Source: Oreocharis arfaki (Eukaryota; Chordata; Aves; Passeriformes; Paramythiidae). Taken from it: a stretch of DNA of 64,000 nucleotides. The notes under the pieces were generated by a model. That model did no database searches and was not told the origin of the DNA. It saw only the letters and a program-made list of their open reading frames with translations. Both the position numbers and the translations under genes were made by a program. Below are positions 35,301-48,659 of this stretch, piece after piece (the first letter of the stretch is position 1; each line of letters starts with the position of its first letter). Where the stretch lies: contig VZRR01012423.1 in the NCBI GenBank assembly GCA_013398015.1, forward strand, positions 196,568 through 260,567, given 5' to 3'.

Positions 35301-38019
35301 CTATTTGATTTAATAAATTAAGATTTTTAAGTGCATCATAACTCTGTGCACAAAGAGACAACACTCATAAATCAGTAGAGAGCCTAAATTAATTGCCACA
35401 GGTAGAACCCTGCCAATAGCACATATAATTACCTTTTGTTGTACAGAGTGGAAAATCAAAAAGTTGCTGCTAGCATTAATGAGAGGAAGAAAAATGAGTA
35501 TATATGATAAAATTATTAGAATGCTTGAAAATGTTCCAAAGCTGCATTCCACCTGTGAATTACACTTTTAGAGGTCTTCATGTTCTATATGTGTAGTTAT
35601 CCCTCACATCAAGCATACCTCTGTTCTATTTCAGATTGAATTGTCGATTCAATACCAATGAAGCAATGTCTTCAGACCCACTCACTGCAAAGGACAATTT
35701 TAGATAAAACTAGATCTACACTTTAGAGAGCAGTGAATGTAGCAGGAACAAAACAAGGGATTTCTTTAGTCTTCCAAATAGTATCAGGTAGAAAATGAGA
35801 AGCTGGAAAACAAAGAAAACCATTAAAATGAAAATTTATATTGGTAACACAAGACCAATTTCTAAAACTCGAGAAGCTCAGATTTATGGTGAGATGAAAT
35901 AAACTGCATTCTTCATCCCTGCTTTTCAAGTGTCAGCTAGCGTAATACATGGATGTTCCACATGGACCAGGTATGTGTGGCCTTTCCATCCAAAGGTTCT
36001 ATCCTGCCTGATGTTGCTTAACTGAAATACTTTTGAAATCAGTTTAAAGGTTTCTATCAACTTTATTTGAATGGTTACATGGAATCTTGACTTATTGGAA
36101 ATCAGATAGCAATGTTCAAACTCCAACTCAGAGAAGGGGTAACTTCAACATTAGATCAGAATATACCCGTAGGTGGAGGTTCCCCAACCTATACGGGCAA
36201 ACTTACTGACTTTTTAGATTCAAACTATAATTTTAAGAATTTTTTGAAAGGTTTGCAAGTTGAAAAAATTTTAACCAAGTTCAAGATTGAAAAAAATCTG
36301 AATCAGGAAGGAAATTGTTCCCTTGCTGGCAGTTCCCGTTTCTCAGTCTTATCCAACCTAGAACATACATATGTATCTACAGTATACATATAAATATTAT
36401 GTATACACATATATACATTTTCCTGCCCCTGCACTACCATCCAGTCAAACAACTCCACATGTGCTTCTTATTGTTCAATTTCTCTAAAAATGACTTGCAG
36501 TTTATGTGCTGCATTGAACTGAAGTGGATTTGAAGAAGTGCTTGCATATTTTAGGGGGAAGGTGGTAGAAAACATTGTTGGAGCACAAAGATATGAATTC
36601 CAGGACCAGAAGGAGCTGATTGGAAAAGATTATTTCAAAGTTTTCTTTACAAGTAAGAAAGAATTTTGCAAAATGGCTATATACAGCTACCAAACAATGA
36701 CAATGCTTTTACAACCACTCTATGTTCTCCCTGGGGAGGTACAAAAAAGCACTAAGCAATGCAATATTTTGGAAGAACTATTACACATTTTTATTTGCTT
36801 ATCATACTTATGTTTTATAGCTAACCGAAAACTTATTTGAGGTGTAAACTTAACATTTGGAATTACTATTTTTATTAATCAAGATTATTATTACTATTTT
36901 GCCTAACTGCAAATAGTAATTTATGGGAATTTTTTTTTCTCAAAATGTAGTGTACTTTGAAACTTCAAATTTTCACACAGATGTGTGGTCCTAATTTATA
37001 TGTAGCTAAGTGCTTTTTTCTCACCTCAAAGTAGGCAGTTCAGAATATGCATTCAATAAACTTTTTCTTTACTCATGTCGAACACGTGTATGGACATCAT
37101 CTCAAAAGAGACATTGCAAACATAGAAGGAATTATTGACAGGTGTAATTAATGATCTGGAGGAACTCCTGTATGGGGCATCACTGTGAATATTGAAGGCA
37201 ACAATTGCAAAACTTTTGTGTAACTAATTTGAATATTTGCCATTTTAAAATCTTAAATATTCATACTGTAGGCACAGGAACTCTGAAGGAGACTAGCATG
37301 CAGATGAGACAAGAACTATTTCTTTCTCGTATCTTGGAAATCTGCTCAGTATGTTGCAGAGGCTTTACTTCATTCTTGCCTTATCCAATTTCCTAAGGGT
37401 TGGAAAACTGGGTGCTCTATAAAGATACAAAGTGGAAATTAATGCAGGTCTTCTGACATGCTAAATTTCCTATTAATTTGCAACAAAAAATAACCTTCCT
37501 CTCTGACTCTTTTTTAAAAGAAAAACATAAAGGTTCTTCCTAAAAGACCAATGTAAATACTCGAAGGCCTAAAGAGAGAGTTTTAAGTTGAAAATCCACA
37601 TCTGACAAAATAAAACGATTCTGAGCTTTATAAAAAGGAGGAAAGGTCTAATGTTGAGTTAAACTTTGCAGACATTGCTTGCAAAAGTCTCAAGGAAAGT
37701 AAGATTTGAAATGCTTATGAAGTATTAACTAGCCGTGTGAGGCTGTAGAAAGGAAGGACTGTTTCTGTTACCTGCATTAATTTTATCTCTCATTTTGCTA
37801 CATGCTGTATGGCAGAACTTTTTAAATTATCACTAGACAGATTTCAATCCCAGGCAAATCATAGGGGAAGTCCTCTTGAAAGCCATTTAAAGGTTCCTCA
37901 AGGAGTAGAAAATGATTGGAAACAATGTTCTCTGGCAGCATTAAAAGCCAATACTACTCTGTGCAATATTAAGAGGATCGTAGTGAGTACATGAGAGGAC
38001 CCATCATTCTACTTTACTC
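32307..38019. other. Unique AT-rich sequence; two CpG-retaining patches
   Basis: No gene is recognised. Patches at about 33380-33600 and 34900-35010 have more CpG and fewer homopolymers than the surroundings and are raised as possible conserved non-coding elements. An A-run lies at 34122-34133. TA/CA-alternating sequence lies at 36366-36420. Confidence 0.5.
36366..36420. repeat. Alternating TA/CA low-complexity stretch
   Basis: Mixed ATACATATGTAT, GTATACATATAAATATTATGTATAC and ACACATATATACA words with several self-complementary segments. It is a decayed dinucleotide repeat. Confidence 0.6.
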
Positions 38020-38250
38020 TGCGTTTTTTAGATCACATCCAGAATGTTGCGTCCAATCTGGGGACCCCAAAACTGGGAAGATTTTGATCAGCTGGAGCAG
38101 GTTGAGCAGAGGGCCACCAAGATAGCTGGGGCTGGATTACTTCTGTGCTGTGAGGAGGGGGCTGAGGGAGCTGAGTTTGTTCCATCTGGAAAAGGATCAC
38201 TGCAGGGAACCTAACAGGAGCTTCGGTACCTGTGAGGGGATTGCTGAGAA
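38020..38250 (+). mobile_element. CR1 LINE fragment, sense, 3' end missing
   Basis: The sense-strand words AGATCACATCCAGAATGTTGCGTCCAATCTGGGG, AGCTGGAGCAGGTTGAGCAGAGGGCCACCAAGAT, GAGGGGGCTGAGGGAGCTGAG and AACAGGAGC follow the CR1 order just upstream of the 3' UTR. Sequence identity is lost at about 38250, before the 3' tail, so the copy is truncated at both ends. Confidence 0.8.
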
Positions 38251-41200
38251 GTTTGCTGAAACAAGACTACTTTCCTAAGGTTCAGAGCTGAAATATGAAA
38301 CAATGGTCATAAATTTACATGGAGAGGTTTTGACTGAATATAAGAAGAAAAATTATAAGGGTAATAACTAAAAGTGGTTACCTGAGAGGTTGCAGGTTTC
38401 CAAATCCAGCCATACTAAACCCTGAGGCATCTGGTCTGCATTCAGTGTGGACCCCGCTTTGAGCATGACTTCAGATTATGGACCTCCCAAAGTCCTTTGC
38501 AATCTGAGCAACTCAGCAATTCAGGGATTTTAATGGCATCAGCCACTATGAGACTTCTTAAGCTGTTAGACTAAATACTTAGAGGCCTCACAGCTTCTAA
38601 TGAATCATGCAGTGCATAGCCCAGTGATATTCAGGTTTTGGCTCCCTTCTCTGGGAGAGAAGTGTTCCTCCAGCAAAGAATATGCAATTAATCCCATGAT
38701 GGGATTCAGTATTTTCCCAGCTAACTCGTAATGCAAAGCACTTCTAAGTGTAAAGCTGCCTGCCCTGTTCTACTCTTAAGTCTCAATGTTGTATTTTTCC
38801 TAGACAGACGCCAAACTGATAAAAATCTGATTTTTCTGCACAGCTGTTCCAATTGAATCCTTATTGCTACAACCACATTAGGAAACAAAGAGAGGTATTA
38901 TGGTTGGGAGATTTTTTTTTTTTTCCTACTTAATATCCAGATTGTTGGTGTGAAGGTCTCCAGTCTTTGTTTTGGCTTCCACTTGCAAACTGGGCATTGA
39001 CATCTGCTAATTGCTAGCTTCTAAGGGAATTTGGTTTAAAATATACTGAATATACAAGGCCAAATTCACTGTGTGTCACAAAGGCAAGATTGTTTTCTTT
39101 CTTCTGTTTTGTATTTACAGCTAAAGGAAATTGGAAGGAAACTGGTGACTATCATGAACTGGAGAGTAAGAGCAACAATAGATATAATCAAATAAAACTT
39201 CACGAATGGATCCAGTTGCAAAAGATGATTTAGCAGCTGCTGTCTCAGAGCATACACACAAGCCTCTTTTGATCCCAAATTTTGGACTGTGTATGGACTA
39301 AAAAAGCTATAAGAACCAAATTTTTTTAAAAGTGTACTACATCCAGAACCCTGCAGCCAAAGGCACACTGGAGGTACACCAGAGGCAGCTTAAATATGAG
39401 TATTCTGGAGCTACTCGGTATATTTAAGAACTGTGCATCAGGGTGCAGTGGAGTTCCTGGGAGTTAAATGAAAGATGGAGTGAAAAGGATACCTCACCTG
39501 CTGAAACTTGAGTTCAGCTCCTTGAGTTTCTCCTGCAGCAGCACAGCTGATGAAATCATCAGACCTCAAAGCAGGGTGAGATTTTTCCTAGAATCTTGCC
39601 CCACTGTGAGAGAAGTAGGCAAACAGGCAGACCCTGATGACTCCTAATCATGTTCTGCATTTTGTGAATGCAGATTTGGTTCTCCTTTCTCTCCTTAAAT
39701 CAGAGGAGTTTCTCATAGCTTACCCCGCAGAGGTGCTTTTGTAATTGGCTGCAAGTGGAGCAGAAGTGAAGAGCTTTGTGAATGCCAAAAGCATGATTAT
39801 TGTCCCACCCACACAAATCTTAAGCTGAAGTCACTGGAGTCTCTGGTGTGGAACTTCTATAAGCAAGAGATATATCAAACTGCAACAGCTACTATTGCCT
39901 GGAGTATCTAGAAGGTTACAGCTGCAGTGGAGAAGTTTGCTTACTGCAATTTTTTGTTTCACTTCTTTGAATGTACTTTTTCACTAGGGTGTTGTGCCAA
40001 ACCCTTCAGAGGCCTCATACAGAGTCCCGCAATCCTCATATGCTCTTTCAGTCTAATGCTGGTGCACTAAAAAAGAGGAAAGTCTCACCTCAGCAGCCCT
40101 GCTCCATTTTGAAGAACGGACTATGTGAGGTCACCCTCAGCTCTTGGCTTGTCCTCCTCATGGTACAGCCCCCCCTCCTTCACTATGACCATATGGAATG
40201 AAAACTTTCTCTTCTAGAAGCAGTCCCAGTTCGCCAACAAATTTTAAGATAGGGTTTGGTGGAGAAAACTGGTTTACTTCTCTCAGTTGTTACTTTGTCA
40301 TTGCATTTCATTTAATTTATTTAGTTTACATTCAGTCTTGGTTAACAAGATATTTCAGAAAAGACAAGTGGTTCATCTGAGGCAGGAACTTATTGTTACA
40401 CTGTAATCATGGTGATTTATATTATGGTGTCTGTTCATCTTATCTCAGAAAAAAAAAGAAAAGATGGTGGAGTCACCATTTTCAGTGATTCAGTTTGTCA
40501 GCATCGCATATGTCATTAACGTCATTTAATTCTAATCTAGAATCAAGAGGCTTCACATTCCAGAAGTTCCCTTTTAACAGTGAAAATGTGCTTACTTTCT
40601 CCATTTCACTTCTTTAAGAAAACAAATAATGAAAGAAGGTAACTGAAAAAAAATATATAATCTCTTGAAAATATCTTGAAGATGAAACTTATTGTAAGTT
40701 AAGTAAATTTTATCTTTTCAACTCTAATGTATTTGTAAAAGCAGTGACCCATTAGAAAAAATAAGCCTGGTAATATTATGACTTACAGAAAAATTCTCTA
40801 ATATTTAATTAACAAAATACATATTTTTTCCGAATTTTAACCATTTCAAAATGAGTACAATATTATACCAATTATTAAGGTCTGTAAGATACTTATAATG
40901 TTGAACACTGGTTATGATTCTTTGGAAACTCTATAGCCTTTTAAAACATTCTGAAATACAGAGTTGTTTTTCTGCTAGTTTTAATAAGAACGTATCCTGA
41001 CACTTCATTAGAATTCCATAAACCTACTGCTGGCTTCATTTTATTAAATTTCATAGGACTTCTCCATAAAGTTTTTGTCATATCTTGTTAGGACCCGTAT
41101 CTTGTTAAGATCTGATTAAGAAGAGTCTTGTCTTCCTATTTGTTCTTATGCACCTGTGGGAAATGGACTGATGGTATCACCAGCTGCTGTAATTGAGAGT

Positions 41201-42284
41201 AAATGTAAGATATTATTTGTTGGGTTTGGAATTCTCTTGACTTTGAAATTCTGTTTTGTCTAATATACACATTCTTTAGTCAGTGTCCCAGAATAGTTTT
41301 TGCAGAAATATTTATGAATGGGATGTCTGGAAGGTTATGCATTACCTAAAGCTCTCCCTATAGACATGATAGCATGGACCATGTTGCTTATGCATTTCTC
41401 TCCACTCCCCCCAGTGGAGAGAACTAAACTTTATGCTTATAATAAAATTTTATGGGAAATATGTGTGTCAGTACTGACAAGCAACAAGCAGAATTTTTGG
41501 CAGATTTAATACATGGACTACTATTTCTGTTGCTAAAAAATCAATTGATTTTTCTTAATAATCCTCTGTTATACATTACCAATTACTACATTTAGATCAT
41601 TTTTGTACTAAACAAACTGAACTAAACAGGTCTAATGGCCCATCTTTTCTTAAGACAAAAATAACACTTTGTACCAAAAATATTCATGACGTAAAAATAT
41701 CTGCATTGCATTTAACTGGCAGGTGAAAAAATACGTTTCGGAAAAAAAGCAGGTGAGCCTCATCTTGTAATTTATGTCAACTTTACTTTTTTTGCACTAA
41801 TAATGGAGGACTTTTTGGCAACTTTCCTTAGAGAGTAATGATCCAAATGTATTTTTTAACCATTGAGCTAAGATTTGTTTCTTACTTATTTCCAGCATCT
41901 ATACAGGGTGATATTCTGGATCTAGTGGCAACAGAGGGATTTTTGTCAATAGCTTCACCAGTTCCAGGGTTTCACTTATAAGTTATGACTAAACTACCTC
42001 TATTCTTCACCCAAATAGATGATAATTCTGTGTATGTGTCACATGTTTTCAAATCTTCATTTAGATTATTTTATTTAGTGGGTCCACAGATAGGCAACCA
42101 TTTATTTTCTAGATATAAAGTTTTCAAAGCTAGTTTGCAAGAAATCTTTGATTACAACAACATAACTACAAGTGTTCTAGACTAAACTCATTTCATATGA
42201 TAACATAATTGTTATATTACACAATTTTCCTTCTATAAGCCTCTGAAAATGGCTGAGTTTTATTTCTAAGTTGTTAACAGCCCA
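38251..42284. other. Unique AT-rich sequence, no gene recognised
   Basis: No coding or RNA gene is supported. The longest frame is 100 codons (39066-39368, minus). A T-run lies near 38911-38924. Confidence 0.5.
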
Positions 42285-42458
42285 TGAAGAACTTCCAGTG
42301 CTGTTTAGAGAAGTTGTGGATTCCCCATCCCTGGAATGTGTTTGTATGGAGCTCTGACCAGCTTGGTCTTGTGGGAGAGGTCCCTACCGATGACAGAGGG
42401 GTTGGAACTAGATCATCTTTAAGGCCCCTTCCAACCCAGGCCAGTCTATGATTCTGCG
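42285..42458 (+). mobile_element. CR1 LINE 3' end, sense
   Basis: AGAAGTTGTGGATTCCCCATCCCTGGAA (42310 on), CCAGCTTGGTCTTGTGGGAGAGGTCCCTACC, GGTTGGAACTAGATCATCTTTAAGG and CCCCTTCCAACCCAGG end in TCTATGATTCTG (about 42445-42456). These are the last ~170 bases of a CR1 3' UTR, a typical 5'-truncated copy. Confidence 0.93.
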
Positions 42459-43849
42459 TTGTAACTTTGTTTTCCTCTTAATAAAAGAGAAAAACATTAA
42501 AATTTCAAACCTGAGTATAAAAACATCAGCAAGAAGGTGCGATGGTATGGGACTTCTATATCAGGGTAGCAGTAGCTGGCTAGAATTGTTGTTTGCAGAG
42601 GAGGGGAGCAGTCATTTTCTTACAGCCCTACTGAGTTTGCTGGTGGTAAAGGAGGGCTATGGCTGCTTTCACATCTCCCAGTAGCTCTACAGCAAGTGAG
42701 AGCAAGGTCCTTAAAAGTGTGTCTTTGCTTGAGAAAAGTTACCCAGAAGCACATTGGCTGTGTACTTCTTCTCCATATGGTCCTGTACTGCTTTGTTAAA
42801 CACTGTAATGTAAGTTTTCCTTCTCATTTTTTGTCTTCTTGTGTTAGGAAAACCTTAGGGCTTATTGATCTTGGAAAAAACTTGTGATTTTTTTTAATGT
42901 ATGTGCATGAGGCATTCAGACCCAACTACACCACCCTTAGTAGGTTTTAACTACTAAGTTTTAACTTATCTTCAAGAGATAGCACTCAGAAGATGTTCAG
43001 ACCCGTGAACTTACAACAGTTAGCTATTGGAGATCACGGCCATTGGAGAATGATGTACAAAAGACATTTAATGAAAATAGTAGTGAAGAATGTTCATGGA
43101 CGTTGGAACTTGACAGTACACACTGTTAAACTGTTAAAACAGTCCCTTCAACAGTTTTCAGACAGGCCAAATAGTGGTCTTTGAAATAATTTCAAGGCAC
43201 AGTATTGGAAGAAGCATACACCAAGGACCATTCTCAGTCTGGATGTAGCTGTCCTGTTTTGGAGGGAAAAACAGTTTAGCAGTTTGGCCATAACCTATTT
43301 GGTGCCAGCTGAGTTCAATGCCAAAGAGCCATTCCAGGCACATTTAGTAGCATAGTTATAGCCAAAATAATCCAAGTATTGTACATTTTGGCAAATTTTC
43401 CCTATTTTCTTCCAGCCCACTGCTCACACTTTTAGTGCCCTGGAAGCATGCAGAGGATTTAGTATAAACTGGTTTCAATCCAGAAAGCCATACTACAACT
43501 TATACCTAAAACAAACAAACAGATTCACCTTCTAAAGCAATTAATATGGTGGAGTAACAAATTCAAGTTAATGCTCATCAGGTTTTCAACTGACACAGTT
43601 CAGCAAAAACATTTCTGTACTCTGGAGATCATCTGGGAATTTTGTCTTGAGAAAATCAGGGTACCCCTGTGCATTTTCTGAGAAACATTAAGGGGCCTAC
43701 CACCATCAAGAAAGATTATGTGCCCAGACCTATGACTTCCTATGCCCCGTGACTTTCCTGACCTATGCCTGTGGCTCTAGCAGCTTCTAACAATCTCTGT
43801 CAGATATTCTTGATCAAAGAGTGTGTCAAGCATTTCTTCCAAGTGACTC
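42459..43849. other. Unique sequence, no gene recognised
   Basis: Only short frames are present. Nothing matches a family I know. Confidence 0.5.
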
Positions 43850-44821
43850 CTGATCAGGGAGGATCAAGCACCCTTCCAGCAGGCCATAGGGGGAGGTTGG
43901 CAGAACTGCTGGCTCAGGACACAGTTTCCAGGGAAGGCAGCTAGCAGAGGGGGCAGCTCTTGCAGAAGGGAGCCAGGAGCTTTGCTGAGGGCAACAGAGA
44001 TGGGCTGAGTGGTGATATTGACATGCCACAGGGCACAGTTCCAGCAGCCGCTGGAGCAACAACAACAGAGCTGGCCTTGGCTAGAGGACGTTATGAAGGA
44101 TCTCCCAAAGGAGGACACAGCCTCACAGACTTGGGGCTTCAGGGGTGCCTGGGGCCTCCCACTGGTACTGGGGTAAGGTGGGCTCCTTCCCTGCAATAGG
44201 TGTTCGTGAATGAACAGGTTATGCTGCCGAGGAAAGAAGCTGCAGGAGGAGACAGACTGACTTCATAGGACCAGAGGTACTGAGAAAGAAGTTCACTGGA
44301 TTTTCTCCAAAACCCTGCAGACACAAGAGCCTGAAAACCCAGCTGGCAGAGGCAAAGGCAGAATCTGTGCATATCTGGATAGGAAATGGAGATTTCCTTG
44401 ATGACCAAGGCTGGAAGCTTGTGACTTCTGTCTCCTTTGGCTCCTGTTCCCACTGCAAATCTGCAGCTACAGAGCATAGCACTGCCCTTGTAGTAGATGA
44501 AGGGCTGAGAGCTCTGTCAAACAAAACACCCAATGCAGCTGAGCTGAGCAGCAGTAAGAAGTAGTAGTAGCTCCAATCTGCCAAACTCACTTCTACCCAA
44601 GGGAGATTTGCTGATTTATAGCACTCATATCTGGAACTTTGGGAAGAAGCTCCTGGGGCTGACTACTCCTTCTAATCCCATACACTGCTGCACTTCCATG
44701 TGTGCACGGATACTTCCAGGTGATACCCAAAGCATACCAAGTGTGACTACATGACTGAGCACAAGAGCCAAGAGCATGGAAGTCTGGATGGTTTTCTCCT
44801 CGATCCTTACAGTAAAGGAAA
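43850..44821 (+). mobile_element. CR1 LINE 5' part (5' UTR/ORF1 to start of ORF2), sense
   Basis: This is an unusually 5' portion of a CR1, GC-richer than its surroundings. Recognisable sense segments are GGCTGGAAGCTTGTGACTTCTGTCTCC (44412 on), CTGCAAATCTGCAGCTACAGAGCATAGCAC, GTAGATGAAGGGCTGAGAG and AGCAGCAGTAAGAAGTAGTAG, which belong to the ORF1 region. They are followed by GACTACTCC..CACTGCTGCACTTCCATGTG and GTTTTCTCCTCGATCCTTACAGTAAAGGA (44795-44818) of the following endonuclease region. The match continues to 44821, where an antisense CR1 begins, and resumes after it at about 45245. Frames on the minus strand here (43826-44590) are mirror frames of this CR1. Confidence 0.78.
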
Positions 44822-45244
44822 TCATAGAACAGTTTAGGTTATGAAAGATTTTTAGGACCATTGAGTCCAACCCTTAACCCAGCACTGTCAAATACACCAC
44901 TAAACCATGACCCTGAGAGCCACATGTCTACACGTCTTTTAAACGCCTCCAAGGATGGTGATTCAACCCCTCCCCTAGAGACCCTGTTCCAATGCTTGTC
45001 AATCCTTTCAGTGAAAAAATGTTTCCTAATATCCAGTCTAGACCTCCACTGATGCAACTTGAAGCTATTTTCTCTTGTCCTATTGCTTGTTACCTGGCAG
45101 AAAAGACCAAGTCATCTCACCCCAACCTTCACTTCGGTAGTTTAGAGCACAAGAAGATCTCCCCTCAGCCTCCTTTTCTCCAGGCTAAACAAGACCAGTT
45201 CCCTCAGATGCTTTCAAAAGGCTTTAGGAAAGCATTTTAGGAGG
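44822..45244 (-). mobile_element. Antisense CR1 inserted inside a sense CR1
   Basis: The left edge AATCATAGAACAGTTTAGGTTATG is the reverse of a CR1 3' tail. It is followed by CATTGAGTCCAACCCTTAACCCAGCACTG, CACGTCTTTTAAACGCCTCCAAGGATGGTGATTC, ACCCTGTTCCAATGCTTGTCAATCCTTTCAGTG and AAGATCTCCCCTCAGCCTCCTTTTCTCCAGGCTAAACAAG. This is the antisense 3' UTR and ORF2 tail of a CR1 subfamily different from the tails at 31275 and 53057. It lies exactly between two sense-CR1 segments that are adjacent in a normal CR1, so it is a later insertion. Confidence 0.88.
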
Positions 45245-46245
45245 ACTAGATTGTTCCTACAGTCAATGCCTGGTTGCATACCAGGTGTGGACAAAGGAGA
45301 TTTTGCCTTCAAAACTGTGCTACCATTTTGGAGGATCGTGGTGGGAAGAGGTAGCACCCATCTGATAAAATAGGCCATAAGCACCTTTGCCAACAAGCTG
45401 ACCAGTCTGGTGAGAAATGCTTAAAACAGTGGGAGAGGAGAATGACAGCCAACAGTAGCCTGAGGAAGTGGTGGACCAGGCTGGAAAGCAAAGGGTGCAG
45501 AGTGATTTGACAGGATGAGGTCTCAGAAACAGCATTGCTGCAGTGATTACACAGCAGTACACAACCAAACCAGGAGGTTTATGGAGTACATTGGTAACAG
45601 CTTCCTTGTGATTGAGAAGCTGATAAGAAAAAAGTTCTCCTGGAGCTGGTACTTACAAACAAGGAAGAACTAGTTGGGGATTAGAGGTGGGATCAAATTT
45701 GGCAGCAGTCACCGTGAGGGTGATCACCAGAGGAAGGAGTAAGTCAAATAGCAGGATCACAACTCTAAACTTCAGGAGACCGTGTATTTCGCCTGTTCAG
45801 GCACCTTCTTAGAAGAACCTTATGGGATATAGTCTTGGAGATACGGGAATTTCACCAGAGCTGGGTTTTTTTCAAGAATCAGCTCCTCCAAACACAACAA
45901 AAGTCTATCCCCATGTGCAGAAAAGCAAAAAATACTGTTGGGAGACTTGCATGGAGAAACAAGAAGCTCCTGAAAAACAAAAAAGAAGCAAGAGACAGGA
46001 GAAATAAGGGATGGGAGCAGAGTCAGGTAGCTCATAAAGGATGTAGGAACATTTTCCAAGCAGAAGGAAAAGGAAAGCCTAGAGAAAATGTGGATCCACT
46101 GCTGAATGGGACACAGGACTGGATGAAAAAGAAAATGGGAAAGGCCAAACAACCCTGTGCCTTTTTCTCCTCAGTTTTCACTGGTAGGACTAGTGGTTCC
46201 TGCAATCAGCAGAAGAGTCTGGAGGAAATTATTTTCCTGCCACTG
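45245..46245 (+). mobile_element. CR1 LINE ORF2 endonuclease-region remnant, sense
   Basis: This is the continuation of the element at 43850-44821. It resumes with CAGTCAATGCCTGGTTGCAT (45260 on) and GACAAAGGAGATTTTGCCTT. Later come AAGCTGATAAG..CTCCTGGAGCTGGTACTTACAAACAAGGAAGAACTAG (45625-45673), a GCAGTCACCGTGAGGGTGATCACCAG block, CTTCAGGAGACCGTGTATTTCGCCTGTTCAGGCACC, GGGATATAGTCTTGGAGA and CAGAATTGGGACACAGG-like sequence near 46105. These follow the order of CR1 ORF2 between the endonuclease and the reverse transcriptase. A 144-codon frame (45835-46269) is a surviving open stretch, but other stops and indels break the ORF. The match ends near 46245, so RT and the 3' UTR are absent. Confidence 0.82.
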
Positions 46246-48659
46246 TACAAAGTAATAACCATGCAATAGCAATTATTTCTTTATTCATTGAATTTTTCCT
46301 ATTTAAAGAGTGAGCCGACCTAAATGGCAAAGAACACATTGATGTTTGTTAATGTTAGGATAGTTCATTGGTAGTTAGGATAGTCTGATAATGTCAGGAT
46401 ATATCCATTGACATATCCATTTTTCTCCTCCTGAAAAGGTTATTCTAATGATGGATGAGCATCTAAAAATCTCAGGATTGTAAGCAATATTGATAAATGT
46501 ATGGTAGCTTAGATAGTTTATTCATCTTAAGTAATTTTTTTTTTTATTACACCATGCATCCAATAGTTGTCTACTTAATTTTCTGGGTTGCTTGGGGTTT
46601 TCTTAATGTGTGTATCTGTGCGTGTCCACCAACTCAGAAGCTCAATGTAACTTTAAATATTTCCTATTCTTTTATTTTTGTTTACTTCTTTCTGGACCAG
46701 CTTTGGAATCTGTCCACCACATTAAAGTAAATGAAACAGAATATAACAGAGCTTTTCTTGCTCAGGAAGATGTCTTGGGGAAATAGATTATTACAACATC
46801 ATAAGTTTTTCAGTATGGGTCAGTCACTGAGACTTTAAGCTGTTTTAGGTGCTCTTTTTTAATGTAGAGATGCAATTTATGCCTTCATGAAAAATGACTT
46901 AGTTTCCCTTAGATGCCCTTATATATGTTCATTATTACATTACTGATCAGCAACAATTTCATGAAGATCTATTGGTAGCAGTTAAGTTGATTGTCTCCCC
47001 AATGGAATTGGTTTTACATTTTATGTTTGCAAGGGAATTTTAAAAAATGCAAAAATGAAACTTCAACAGATATAAAATCATACACAGGAAGGAACAAAAA
47101 AGTTCTACTTCTTTCTGATATTGTGGAGAGGAACTGAAGACTAGTCTTTAAGCTCTCATGTTCCCATCAATAAGTTATCAAACCCCTGTCTATAGAGAAA
47201 TCCATTCTTATTAAACATAATATTCAAACTTAAGATACTGGAAATGAGTTCCATTCATTAAATACACAGAAGGAATATTTTTTTTTGTTTTCCTAGTATT
47301 AACCTATCATAAGTTATTAGTATTTTTCCTTTCTATTCAATTATGTCAGTCTTGCTTTTTTATTCGATTTCTGTAATACTAATGGTAATTGGAATATTTC
47401 CTCTCATTCAGCTTATTATTATATCTCTTATTACTTTTGTATGTGCATCAGTTTTAACAAGGAATGATTAAAATTGTAAAACTGATAATCTTTACAATCT
47501 TTTGATTGACCCCTTTAGTATTTATATTTGACAACAAAGAAAGGATGGGAGTTTTAACCAAAAACATTATGCATGGGTTAGAGATCAGAAAATACAGAGA
47601 CAAACCATGGGTTTATTACAATTAATGAATTCTTCCTCCTTTTGTACTTTTCTTCATTCCTAGCAATGTGTCATATAGCAAGAAAGTAGCAAAATGTATT
47701 ATTCTCTCTCTGGTTCTTCTGTTCAGTTCCTACTGCCGGGGTGTTGGGAAAGGACTTCCAAGTCTATACGGATATACAGCAGTTTGTCATCTGATAATAA
47801 TGTGAAATCAAAGAAAAAAATACCTAAAAGATCAATAAATTCCCTGGATAGGAAGTTCTTGCACATTTAAACCAAACAACTAATGTTTAGAAAGAAAAAC
47901 TTCCCTTATATCCTGGACTACAAATAAATCACTAAAATCACTTTAGTTAAAACTTAAGTAAGTATTTTGTACTTTTTATCTTAAAATCTTGTTTATCTCA
48001 TTAACCTTGTTTGCAGTCCTGCAACAGTAGTACTATCAAGTGTCTTTCTTTTAAGAAGAAAAATAATAACCAAAATGCTAATGCCACTCTCCTGTTCAAA
48101 ATGTCATGAATAGCTCATTCCTATTGTGCAAATTTGACTTCTACAGGAATACAAATGAGAAAGTTCTTCCAGAACACTCAAATACAGAAAATTTTGTAAA
48201 TAGACTTTCTATGCACACGAGTCATAAGTTATCTAAGAAATAAATTATACTTCATCAGCTCTCATCAAGACAATTGATTCTGATATAAATTAAAATTGTA
48301 ACTCTAGTTCTTTTGATTAATATGGGCCTCCCATTATATAACAAAATCCAGCTTCTCTTACTTCCAGTTTTTAAGTGGTATTTCTAATGTTTGTTCATAT
48401 ATCTAAAATTTTATTAAAGCGTATTTGCCTATTGGACTTTTTATTCAGGGAGAAACATTTTTTCAAGAGATGGAAACATTGATGGTAGTTGAATTACACA
48501 GATACAGCACAAGCAGGAAGGAAACACTGCATGGTCAGAACACCACACTTAATGGTGGATGGAGTGGGCTGTGTGATCCTCATAGCATCACACACATTTC
48601 ATAGGATGAATGAGTTTGTTTCAGCATGGAAGTCTGACTGCAGAGTCTTTGTGCAGTTT
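46246..48659. other. Unique AT-rich sequence, no gene recognised
   Basis: No gene or repeat is recognised. T-runs lie near 46527-46542 and 47278-47290. Confidence 0.5.

Noticed and set aside
43826..44590. Several minus-strand frames of 80-123 codons
   Set aside because: They are mirror frames of a sense CR1 5' region and have no independent support.
45835..46269. 144-codon plus-strand open frame as a host gene
   Set aside because: Its sequence follows CR1 ORF2 between endonuclease and RT, so it is a transposon remnant.
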